Source: an uncultured Atopobiaceae bacterium
GTDB taxonomy: Bacteria; Actinomycetota; Coriobacteriia; Coriobacteriales; Atopobiaceae
DNA length: 5,834 nucleotides
NCBI GenBank assembly: GCA_905235165.1
Contig: CAJOKK010000092.1
Coordinates: 1-5,834, forward strand
Direction: 5' to 3'
Every line of letters begins with the position of its first letter. Within the stretch, counting starts at the first letter, position 1. The notes beneath the pieces were generated by a model. It did no database searches and was not told the DNA's origin. It saw only the letters and a list, made by a program, of their open reading frames with translations. Shown piece after piece: positions 1 to 5,691 of the stretch. Position numbers and translations under genes: made by a program.

Positions 1-1
1 C

Positions 2-856
2 CTGGCTGCGATCGTGGCATCGTTTGTCTTCGTGAACATCGGCTACATGTTCGCGGTGTCCTTCAGGCACCTCGGCAACGCTCTCTTCTTCCTTCTCATC
101 ATTCTGCAGGTGCCCGGCTCTGCGGGCATGTATCCCATCGAGATGATGCCGACCTTCTTCAAGGCCATCAATCCTTGGCTGCCCATCACCTACTCGAACA
201 ACGCCATGCGCGAGGCCTTAGCGGGCTTCTACGGTCACGACTATCTTCGCAACCTCTTCACGCTGCTCTTATTCGTCCTGCCGGCAATCGTGGTGGGCAT
301 CGCAGGCAGGAACCACCTGATCAACATCAACGCCCTCTTTGACCGTCGCCTGCGCGAGACTGATCACCTCATGGTGGCGGCCCCCGCTCCGCTCAAGGAA
401 GACCACCATCGTCTGGCTACGCTGGTCAAGTCATCGCGCGACCCGCAGGAGTATCGCGAGCTGCTCGAGGAGCGCGCGGCCAACTTTGACGCGGCCTATC
501 CGCGCCTCACCGTTCGCGGCACCATCGCGCTTCTGTGCGTGCCCGCCTTCTTCTTCGCGCTTTCCTTTGTTATCGACAACAAGCTCGCGCTTATCGGAGG
601 CATGGTCATCGGCATCGCCCTTGCCTACAGCTACCTCCTCGTGCTCGAGTTCATGCGCGACCGCATCGAGCGCAAGCGCGTGCTCATGTCTCTTCCGCCT
701 GAAGAGATTGACGAGATGCTTAACGACGCCCTGCAAGAAGAGCTGATGCCTTACGTCTCCATCAACGAGATACTTGCTCGCAAAGCCGGCCGCAGGAGCG
801 GGAATGGTGCCGATGCGCAAGCGCGTGGGGCAGGCGAGGAAGGAGGTGACGAGTAG
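2..856 (+). CDS. YhgE/Pip-family membrane protein, C-terminal part (5' truncated by window edge)
   Basis: The reading frame is open from the first full codon at position 2, so the start lies outside the window and 284 residues are visible. Family call: the segment at about residues 35-80 (QVPGSAGMYPIEMMP, then PWLPITYSNNAMREAL and GFYG) matches the end of the next gene (QVAGSGGTFPVQMLP, PYLPFVHSENAFRAA, GVYNG), which is the conserved C-terminal membrane block of YhgE/Pip proteins, related to ABC-2 permeases. Hydrophobic segments lie at about residues 1-20, 27-40 and 85-102. A charged, probably cytoplasmic stretch follows (about 103-170), then two more predicted helices (about 174-191 and 195-218) and an acidic/basic tail ending GEEGGDE. 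The neighbouring paralogue stops after the first block, so this tail of about 180 residues is an extension. Known members include the Lactococcus phage-infection protein Pip and B. subtilis YueB; the transported substrate is unknown. The last codons also encode the ribosome binding site of the next gene. Confidence 0.85.
   Translation: MAAIVASFVFVNIGYMFAVSFRHLGNALFFLLIILQVPGSAGMYPIEMMPTFFKAINPWLPITYSNNAMREALAGFYGHDYLRNLFTLLLFVLPAIVVGIAGRNHLININALFDRRLRETDHLMVAAPAPLKEDHHRLATLVKSSRDPQEYRELLEERAANFDAAYPRLTVRGTIALLCVPAFFFALSFVIDNKLALIGGMVIGIALAYSYLLVLEFMRDRIERKRVLMSLPPEEIDEMLNDALQEELMPYVSINEILARKAGRRSGNGADAQARGAGEEGGDE
841..849 (+). promoter_or_regulatory. Shine-Dalgarno site fixing the GTG start of the second YhgE/Pip gene
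   Basis: AGGAGGTGA is a full anti-16S match and lies 6 nt before GTG 856-858. It sits inside the last codons of the upstream gene. Because the upstream stop is TAG at 854-856, the stop and start share one base (TAGTG). This supports the GTG start and indicates translational coupling. Confidence 0.9.
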
Positions 857-3069
857 TGGGTAAGATTTGGGCTGTCTTCAAGCGTGACATCAACCATGTG
901 CGCGGCAATGCCATCGCGATGCTCGTCATCGTAGGCCTGATCGTCATGCCGGGCTACTACGCTTGGTTCAACATCGGCGGTGGTTGGGATCCATATGGCA
1001 ACTCCGACCAGATCAAAGTCGCCGTTGCCAATTGCGACGAGGGCGTGAAGGGTGACATCGTGCCCTACAAGGTAAACGTGGGCGAACACGTGGCTTCCTC
1101 GCTCGCGGGCAGCGACAAGATCGGCTACGTGATCACCAGCAAGGAGGATGCCGTCGAGGGCACGCGCTCGGGCAAGTACTATGCCGCCTTGGTGATCCCC
1201 GAGGACTTCTCCACCAAGCTGACCAGCGTCTTTACCGCCTCTCCCGAGCATCCCGAGATTGACTACTACGTCAACGAGAAGCGCAACGCCATTGCCTCCC
1301 TCGTTACCGAGAAGGCCTCCGGGTCGGTGCAGACCATGATCAACGAGGGCTTTACCGAGGCGGTGGCCGAGTCGTCTGTCGACCTGTTTGACGAGGTTTC
1401 CTCCCTGATGAACGATGAGGGCGTTATCAATGCCGGAGAGAGCCTGAATCGTGCGCTCGACAGCTCCATCGCCACGCTCGAGAGCTCGTCGGGAGACATT
1501 GATGCCTACAAGGGCGTCATCGTTTCGATGCGCAGCGTCATGAGCACCTCGTCGGCCGTGGTGGGCGACAAGTCCTCCACGCTGAACGTGGCGGGCTCCC
1601 TTTCGGACGCCGCCGATAGCGTGCGCTCGCTTGATGGCGTGGTTGACGATGCCGAGAGCGCCGCAAATGCTTCGATTTCGGCCGGAAAGAGCTCCATGGG
1701 CGAGCTTAACTCGGCAATCGACACTGCCTTCGCGCAGATTAGCGAGAAGAACGACCAGCTCGACGATGCCTTCGCCAAGGCCCGCGATGCGGCTCAGACG
1801 CGCCGGGACCGTCTTGCGAGCTTCCGCGACACACTTGACAGCCTGAACGGCGAGATCGTCTCGCGTGAGGACAAGTTTGCCGACATCGAGGTGACCTTCA
1901 AGGTCAAGACCGACATATCCGACCTCACCACGCGCGTGGACAACGCCGTCGACCGTCTTGACCTCCTGTTGGCAACGATCGACCAGACCTCCGCTGACCT
2001 CTCGACCGCAAGGACGGATGCCGAGACGAGCAAGGCGGAGCTGGACAAGCTTGCGGCAGAGGCCGAGGCTGCCATTGACTCGGTAGGCTCGAGCTACGAC
2101 AACAACCTGGGCGAGTCGCTTAACAGCTTTGCCGACAAGATCGATGAGTCAGCGACCAAGGCGACGGACATCTCGTCGTCGCTGAAGTCTGGGTCCAACG
2201 AGCTCTCGTCGGCGATAGCCGAGGCCGATACTGGCTTGGGTTCCTTGGAAAACACGCTGGACAACGCCTCAAAGAAGATTGGCGACAGCACCAAGAAGCT
2301 CAAGGACCTGCGCGATAAGCTTGCCGGCGCGGTTGCTTCGGGCAACGTGGAGCTCATACGCACCATCATGGGTGGTGACAGCGAGGCCCTTATCAGCTTC
2401 TTGGCCTCGCCGGTTGAGCTGAATCGTGAGGCGCTGTTCCCCGTCGAGAACAGCGGTTCTGCCATGGCGCCCTTCTACACGACCGTCTCGCTTTGGGTTG
2501 GCGGCACCCTCATGGGCCTCGTTCTCTATACGGGCATCTCCAAGGACGCCGAGGAAGAAACTGGCGCGAAGCGGCGCCATGCTTATCTGGGACGCCTTGC
2601 CTTCTTCCTCTGCGTGGGTTTCTGCCAGGCAACGCTCGTGCTGCTGGGAGACCTCTACTTCCTAGGCGTGCAGTGCGAGAACCCCCTGCTCTTCATGCTG
2701 ACGGGTTGGCTTGCCTCGGCGGTCTTCCTCAATATCATTTACTCGCTTGCCTCGTCCTTTGGCGATGCCGGTAAGGCGATAGCCCTCTTCATCATGGTGT
2801 GGCAGGTGGCAGGCTCCGGCGGAACCTTCCCCGTGCAGATGCTGCCCCCGCTCTTCCAGAAGGTCTATCCCTACCTGCCCTTCGTCCATTCCGAGAACGC
2901 CTTCCGCGCCGCCATGTTCGGTGTCTATAACGGCGATTGGGCACGCGAGATCGGCAGGCTTGCCTTCTTCATCCTTCCCGCCCTGCTTTTGGGCCTCGTC
3001 CTCAGCAAGCCCTTCGTCAAGGGCAACGAATGGCTCGAAGAAAAGATGGAAGAAAGCAAACTGATGTAG
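856..3069 (+). CDS. YhgE/Pip-family membrane protein, full length
   Basis: A 737-residue protein with the classical YhgE/Pip layout. The N-terminus (MGKIWAVFKRDINHV) is a short cytoplasmic lead followed by one membrane helix at about residues 18-38, ending in the family-typical MPGYYAWFNI. An extracytoplasmic region follows, with the usual IKVAVANCDEG and GKYYAALVIPEDFS motifs at about 53-125. Residues 195-495 form a long Ser/Asp/Ala-rich stretch with heptad-like spacing, likely coiled coil. The C-terminus carries about five hydrophobic segments (around 541-560, 579-602, 611-635, 641-657 and 701-720) in the ABC-2-permease-like block. The family includes phage receptors (Pip, YueB) and proteins linked to type VII secretion (EsaA-like), but its biochemical role is not settled, and no ESX/WXG100 gene is visible here. 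The GTG start is chosen for the perfect ribosome binding site and the one-base overlap with the upstream stop. No canonical intrinsic terminator follows on this strand; a very long hairpin starts 20 nt downstream of the stop. Confidence 0.93.
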   Translation: MGKIWAVFKRDINHVRGNAIAMLVIVGLIVMPGYYAWFNIGGGWDPYGNSDQIKVAVANCDEGVKGDIVPYKVNVGEHVASSLAGSDKIGYVITSKEDAVEGTRSGKYYAALVIPEDFSTKLTSVFTASPEHPEIDYYVNEKRNAIASLVTEKASGSVQTMINEGFTEAVAESSVDLFDEVSSLMNDEGVINAGESLNRALDSSIATLESSSGDIDAYKGVIVSMRSVMSTSSAVVGDKSSTLNVAGSLSDAADSVRSLDGVVDDAESAANASISAGKSSMGELNSAIDTAFAQISEKNDQLDDAFAKARDAAQTRRDRLASFRDTLDSLNGEIVSREDKFADIEVTFKVKTDISDLTTRVDNAVDRLDLLLATIDQTSADLSTARTDAETSKAELDKLAAEAEAAIDSVGSSYDNNLGESLNSFADKIDESATKATDISSSLKSGSNELSSAIAEADTGLGSLENTLDNASKKIGDSTKKLKDLRDKLAGAVASGNVELIRTIMGGDSEALISFLASPVELNREALFPVENSGSAMAPFYTTVSLWVGGTLMGLVLYTGISKDAEEETGAKRRHAYLGRLAFFLCVGFCQATLVLLGDLYFLGVQCENPLLFMLTGWLASAVFLNIIYSLASSFGDAGKAIALFIMVWQVAGSGGTFPVQMLPPLFQKVYPYLPFVHSENAFRAAMFGVYNGDWAREIGRLAFFILPALLLGLVLSKPFVKGNEWLEEKMEESKLM

Positions 3070-3089
3070 GTTCCCACCAGCCATTTTCT

Positions 3090-3227
3090 GGCCCACTACC
3101 ATTTTGTGACAGAAGCGGCCCCGAAACGTCACTTTTTGGTAGGGCGGTTGTCTCCGGATCAGCCGGAACCACCCCTACCAAAAAGTGACGTTTCGGGGCC
3201 GCTTCTGTCACAAAATGGTAGTGGGCC
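3090..3227. repeat. 55-bp perfect inverted repeat with nested palindromes (REPIN-like or MITE-like element)
   Basis: Bases 3090-3144 are the exact reverse complement of 3173-3227 (55/55), with a 28-nt spacer at 3145-3172. The spacer can extend the hairpin through GGTT/AACC (3146-3149 / 3167-3170) and TCCGG/CCGGA (3153-3157 / 3163-3167, sharing A3167), with a small loop around 3158-3162. Each arm is also an imperfect palindrome: CTACCA-TTTT-GTGAC, 17 nt, GTCAC-TTTT-TGGTAG (3096-3142), and its complement at 3175-3221. Two inverted imperfect palindromes around a short spacer is the architecture of REP doublets (REPINs); a MITE is the alternative. There is no transposase, no evident target-site duplication and no T-run on either side, so it is not a standard intrinsic terminator. 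It sits between two convergent transcription units. Confidence 0.9.
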
Positions 3228-3237
3228 GTCGCGTAAC

Positions 3238-3269
3238 AAAAAAAGGTCGCCGGCAAGCTGCCGACGACC
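3238..3269 (-). terminator. Rho-independent terminator of tRNA-Pro
   Basis: Read on the minus strand, GGTCGTCGGCA pairs with TGCCGGCGACC (one G-T wobble) around a 3-nt loop. This 11-bp stem occupies 3245-3255 / 3259-3269. Seven T residues follow (A-run at 3238-3244 on the plus strand). The stem begins 11 nt beyond the tRNA CCA end. On the plus strand the hairpin has no T-tract, so it should not stop the yhgE-like operon. Confidence 0.9.
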
Positions 3270-3280
3270 CCTCGTGAGCC

Positions 3281-3357
3281 TGGTCGGGACGACTGGATTC
3301 GAACCAGCGGCCTCACGGTCCCGAACCGTGCGCGCTACCAAACTGCGCCACGTCCCG
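3281..3357 (-). tRNA. tRNA-Pro, anticodon CGG, with encoded CCA
   Basis: The minus strand folds as a complete 77-nt cloverleaf. Acceptor CGGGACG pairs with CGTCCCG, followed by discriminator A and an encoded CCA (plus 3281-3283). The D arm is GCGC-AGTTTGGTA-GCGC. The anticodon stem is CACGG/CCGTG with loop TTCGGGA, giving anticodon CGG for Pro codon CCG. A 5-nt variable loop follows, then a T arm with loop TTCGAAT. C1:G72 and A73 are the usual bacterial tRNA-Pro identity bases, and G37 fits m1G modification by TrmD. It has its own promoter and terminator and is a single-gene unit. Confidence 0.97.
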
Positions 3358-3369
3358 ATGCGATGGATA

Positions 3370-3397
3370 ATTCTAGCAAAACATGCTGCGCTGACAA
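3370..3397 (-). promoter_or_regulatory. Sigma-70-type promoter of tRNA-Pro
   Basis: On the minus strand, -35 TTGTCA (plus 3392-3397) and -10 TAGAAT (plus 3370-3375) each match consensus at 5 of 6 bases, with a 16-bp spacer. TG one base before the -10 box (TGCTAGAAT) makes it an extended -10. The start site is predicted near 3363, giving a leader of about 6 nt before the mature 5' end at 3357. Confidence 0.75.
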
Positions 3398-3539
3398 GCT
3401 TCAGTGTCCAAATTGCTTCAGCCCCCATCATCTTCTCACGTCCGCACTGTCGGCTTCCTGCGCTTTACGCTGGGAGTGGTCTTGTTTTGTCTGTGAGCGA
3501 AGCAGAGCTTTTCGGAAACGTTACCAAGTTTGCGGCTCG
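3398..3539. other. Intergenic spacer between the divergent tRNA-Pro and cysK promoters
   Basis: No convincing coding potential, RNA fold or repeat was found between the two promoters. Reading frames crossing it are continuations of spurious frames that run through the tRNA and the palindrome. No T-box specifier/antiterminator signature (AGGGTGGNACCGCG-like) or SAM-riboswitch core was recognised. Confidence 0.5.
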
Positions 3540-3568
3540 TTGACGCTCCTTGATCGCAGGCGTATTCT
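3540..3568 (+). promoter_or_regulatory. Predicted sigma-70-type promoter of cysK
   Basis: TTGACG (3540-3545, 5/6 to the -35 consensus) lies 17 bp before TATTCT (3563-3568, 4/6 to the -10 consensus). Transcription would start near 3575, giving a 5' UTR of about 90 nt. A small 5-bp hairpin (CCTAG / CTAGG, 3577-3581 / 3589-3593) lies at the start of the leader. The 9-mer TTGACGCTC covering the -35 box recurs at 3605-3613. Confidence 0.6.
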
Positions 3569-3597
3569 ACGCATAACCTAGTGAGCATCTAGGAATA

Positions 3598-3648
3598 GTG
3601 GGTATTGACGCTCGCGTCTCCTGGTGCCAAGAGTATCAGACAAACTGA
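3598..3648 (+). CDS. Possible 16-codon upstream ORF (leader peptide) before cysK, speculative
   Basis: GTG at 3598 opens a frame reading MGIDARVSWCQEYQTN and stopping with TGA at 3646-3648, just before the cysK ribosome binding site (3653-3658). A weak AGGA lies only 3 nt upstream, partly inside the CTAGG hairpin arm. The frame holds one Cys codon (TGC 3625-3627) directly after a Trp codon. Cysteine-rich upstream ORFs that attenuate sulfur genes are known in some actinobacteria, but those have runs of Cys codons. A single Cys and a poor ribosome binding site make chance a serious alternative. Confidence 0.2.
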   Translation: MGIDARVSWCQEYQTN

Positions 3649-3664
3649 CGAGAAGGAGCAGCTC

Positions 3665-4576
3665 ATGCAGTTCGCAAACAAGGTCGAGGCTCTTATTGGT
3701 GATACTCCGCTTATCGAGCTGACGGCACTTGGTTCGGGAAGCGCTCGCATTTTGGGCAAGTATGAGGCCACGAACCCCGGTGGTTCCGTCAAGGACCGCA
3801 TCGCCCAAGCCATGCTTGACACAGCCGAGCGCGAGGGCCGTCTTACCGAGGGTGGCACCATCATCGAGCCTACCTCTGGAAACACGGGTGTCGGCCTTGC
3901 CATGCTCGCGGCTTCTCGCGGCTACCGCATGATCTTGGTCATGCCTGAAACCATGAGCATCGAGCGCCGCAGGTTGGCCGCCTCGTACGGCGCAGAGATC
4001 GTATTGACCCCTGGCTCCGAGGGCATGAAGGGTGCTGTTGCCAAGGCAGACGAGCTGGCGGCCTCCACGCCCAATTCCATCATTGCGGGCCAGTTCGTGA
4101 ACCCGGCAAATCCGCAGGCCCACTATGAGACCACTGGCCCCGAGATCTGGAAGGACACCGAGGGCCAGGTCGACCTAATCGTTGCTGGCGTGGGTACCGG
4201 CGGTACCATCTCGGGTTCTGCTCGCTTCCTGAAGGAGCACAAGCCCTCGGTGCAGGCTATTGCCGTCGAGCCGGCGGAGTCGCCGGTCCTTTCTGGCGGC
4301 GTTCCCGGCAAGCATCGTATCCAGGGCATCGGCGCTGGCTTCGTGCCTGATACCTACGATGCAGAGATTGTCGACAAGATCGTGACCGTTGCCTCTGACG
4401 ATGCCGTGGCAACCAAGCGCCGCCTTGCCTCTGAGCTGGGCGTGCTCGTGGGCATTTCCTCCGGAGCGGCTGTCTCGGCAGCTTTGGCCCTTGAGGCAAC
4501 GGGCGAGTACGAAGGCAAGACCATCGTCGCCATTCTCCCCGACACGGGCGAGCGCTACCTCTCCCTGGATGCCTAG
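3665..4576 (+). CDS. cysK: Cysteine synthase A (O-acetylserine sulfhydrylase)
   Basis: A cytoplasmic PLP enzyme that converts O-acetyl-L-serine and sulfide to L-cysteine and acetate. The 303 residues match the usual CysK length of about 305-310. The N-terminus IGDTPLIEL is canonical. The PLP Schiff-base lysine is K43 in NPGGSVKDR. The substrate loop TSGNTG is at 70-75, MPETMSIERR at 93-102, and QFVNPANP at 143-150 with Q143. The PLP-phosphate loop GVGTGGT is at 175-181, followed by EPAESPVLSGG, HRIQGIGAGFVP, VGISSGAA and PDTGERYLS near the C-terminus. The last residues are SLDA, where many homologues have STxLF. ATG 3665 is chosen because AAGGAG lies 6 nt upstream and the protein then begins in register with the family. 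A TTG-initiated extension from 3605 would add 20 unconserved residues. No cysE is adjacent, so the acetylserine-forming partner must be elsewhere. It is a single-gene unit with its own promoter and terminator. Confidence 0.97.
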   Translation: MQFANKVEALIGDTPLIELTALGSGSARILGKYEATNPGGSVKDRIAQAMLDTAEREGRLTEGGTIIEPTSGNTGVGLAMLAASRGYRMILVMPETMSIERRRLAASYGAEIVLTPGSEGMKGAVAKADELAASTPNSIIAGQFVNPANPQAHYETTGPEIWKDTEGQVDLIVAGVGTGGTISGSARFLKEHKPSVQAIAVEPAESPVLSGGVPGKHRIQGIGAGFVPDTYDAEIVDKIVTVASDDAVATKRRLASELGVLVGISSGAAVSAALALEATGEYEGKTIVAILPDTGERYLSLDA

Positions 4577-4605
4577 CGCCTCGCAACGTCAAGCCTGACC
4601 AATGC

Positions 4606-4656
4606 AAACCGGGCGTGCAAGTAGGGTTTTCCCAGCTTGCACGCTCGGTTTCTTTT
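4606..4656 (+). terminator. Intrinsic terminator of cysK, probably shared with the convergent hisJ
   Basis: A 16-bp stem (4606-4621 with 4636-4651, one G-T wobble at 4612/4645) encloses a 14-nt loop in which GGG-TTTT-CCC can also pair. TTTCTTTT follows at 4649-4656. It begins 30 nt after the cysK stop. On the minus strand the same hairpin lies 34 nt after the hisJ stop, but only three T residues follow, so termination in that direction is probably weaker. Confidence 0.9.
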
Positions 4657-4684
4657 CTACAGAGCGTAGCTCGCGCCCTTGGTC

Positions 4685-5506
4685 CTACAGCGTGTCGAGG
4701 GCAAGCTGGCGAACCTCAACCTGGCCATGCGCGTCGTGGCGCAGGGTGTTCACGTGCGTAAAGCCGCACGCAATCGCCCGTTCCACCGCCGTCTCGAAGC
4801 CACCGTCAAGCAAGCCCTTCTCGTGAGCGTCCGAGTTGATGAAGATCTCGCCGCCAAAGTCGTGCAGGGCCTGCAGGAGCGACTGGCGCGGATACAGCTC
4901 AGCCTTGCGCCCGCGGTTAAAGGCCCCGCAGTTAACCTCAAAGGGAACGCCCTGCTGCACAAGGTGCTCCATCGTCTCGAGCGCGGGACGCAGGTAGCGC
5001 GGGTCCTCCTCGTCAAAGGCGTGCAGTTCGTCGTTAAAGCGAGTCACGAGGTCAAAGTGGCCAACAAAGGTGCAGTGCGTTCTCGAGAAGACCTCCGACT
5101 CAAACTCATAGTAAGCACGACAGTAGGCGTACCAGTCGCCACCAAAGTACTCGCGGCAGCAACGCACGGACGTCTCGGGATTCATGTCAACGCAGCCGTC
5201 CAGCGTCACGTCAACGGGGATGAAGTGGGTCGAGCCAATCAAGTATTCGGCCTCGAGGCAGCAGGAGGGGTCAAAGAGGTTGTCAAGCTCGGCTCCCAGC
5301 AGGATGTCGATCTTGTCGCGCAGGGTCGAGCGCAGCCGAAGCACCTCCGAGGCGTAGTCCTCCCAATCCATCTGAACGCCCGGGTCAACGTGGCCAGAAA
5401 AGCCGAGCGCCTCAAAGCCAAGGTCAATGGCCTGATGCGCCATCTCCTCAGCGGTGTTCGCTCCATCGCAAAAGGTCGTGTGCGTGTGGTAGTTCGCTCG
5501 CAGCAT
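4685..5506 (-). CDS. hisJ: PHP-family histidinol-phosphatase (HisJ/HisK type)
   Basis: A predicted cytoplasmic metal-dependent phosphoesterase that hydrolyses L-histidinol phosphate to histidinol, the penultimate stage of histidine synthesis. The 273 residues have the typical length of the HisJ family. The metal-ligand pattern of PHP proteins is complete: H7 and H9 in YHTHTTFCDG, D14, H39 in GFSGH, E73 in GAELD, H94 in IGSTHF, H150 in VGHFD, and D226 and H228 in INSDAH. The stretch FEVNCGAFNRGRKAELYP corresponds to the family's INTSG-R segment. ATG 5506 is chosen because AGGAGG lies 4 nt upstream and the protein then opens with the PHP motif; a TTG start at 5548 would add 14 residues that encode this ribosome binding site. 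No other his gene is in the window, so histidinol phosphate is inferred from the family. The gene is divergent from htpG and convergent with cysK. Confidence 0.88.
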   Translation of the reverse strand: MLRANYHTHTTFCDGANTAEEMAHQAIDLGFEALGFSGHVDPGVQMDWEDYASEVLRLRSTLRDKIDILLGAELDNLFDPSCCLEAEYLIGSTHFIPVDVTLDGCVDMNPETSVRCCREYFGGDWYAYCRAYYEFESEVFSRTHCTFVGHFDLVTRFNDELHAFDEEDPRYLRPALETMEHLVQQGVPFEVNCGAFNRGRKAELYPRQSLLQALHDFGGEIFINSDAHEKGLLDGGFETAVERAIACGFTHVNTLRHDAHGQVEVRQLALDTL

Positions 5507-5548
5507 CTCTCCTCCTACCTTCGCAAACGCTCGCCCGGGAGCTCGCAA

Positions 5549-5691
5549 GGCAGCTCAGCGGCATCGCAAGGGGCGTCCAAGGGCGAGTGTTTCGATCTAT
5601 ACAAACGAATTGTCAATACTGGTCGATGTATGCGAAATATCCTAATGTTTTTTGGGTACAACGTGATGCAAGCTCGATAGAAAGGAGCACG
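5549..5691. promoter_or_regulatory. Divergent hisJ/htpG intergenic regulatory region
   Basis: From about 5585 the sequence becomes clearly AT-richer than its surroundings, as expected of promoter DNA. No single promoter is convincing. For htpG, TTGTCA (5610-5615) is a plausible -35, but the best -10-like bases (GAAATA/AAATAT, 5634-5640) sit 18-19 bp away and match poorly. For hisJ, TATAGA on the minus strand (plus 5596-5601) is a possible -10 without a good -35. An imperfect direct repeat TCGATCTATAC / TCGATGTATGC (5592-5602 and 5623-5633, 9 of 11 identical) lies 31 bp apart. Neither a CIRCE element nor a HAIR (HspR) element was found. Confidence 0.5.

Noticed and set aside
2662..3132. 156-codon minus-strand frame over the end of the second YhgE/Pip gene
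   Set aside because: It is the mirror of a gene with clear family motifs and starts inside the inverted repeat. It shows no recognisable domain.
3090..3280. CRISPR array or tRNA-associated phage attachment site
   Set aside because: The repeats are inverted and number two, with no repeat-spacer periodicity. No second copy of the tRNA 3' end and no integrase gene are visible.
3106..3543. 145-codon plus-strand frame containing GTTGFEPAASRSRTVRATKL
   Set aside because: It runs through the palindrome, the tRNA terminator and the antisense of tRNA-Pro. The peptide GFEPAASRSRTVRATKL is the well-known false translation of a tRNA complement.
3605..3664. Upstream TTG start for cysK adding 20 residues
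   Set aside because: The added residues match nothing in the family, TTG 3605 has no ribosome binding site, and ATG 3665 has AAGGAG at 6 nt and starts in family register.
3575..3664. T-box or SAM riboswitch in the cysK leader
   Set aside because: The leader is too short and lacks the T-box antiterminator sequence and the SAM-I core; only a 5-bp hairpin is visible.
4679..5680. 333-codon open frame on the plus strand, fully antisense to hisJ
   Set aside because: It is longer than hisJ but shows no recognisable domain, while the minus strand has every PHP metal ligand, a good ribosome binding site and family length. The open frame is a codon-bias shadow, common in GC-rich DNA.
5549..5691. CIRCE or HAIR heat-shock operator before htpG
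   Set aside because: Neither TTAGCACTC-N9-GAGTGCTAA nor CTTGAGT-N7-ACTCAAG, nor a close variant, is present.
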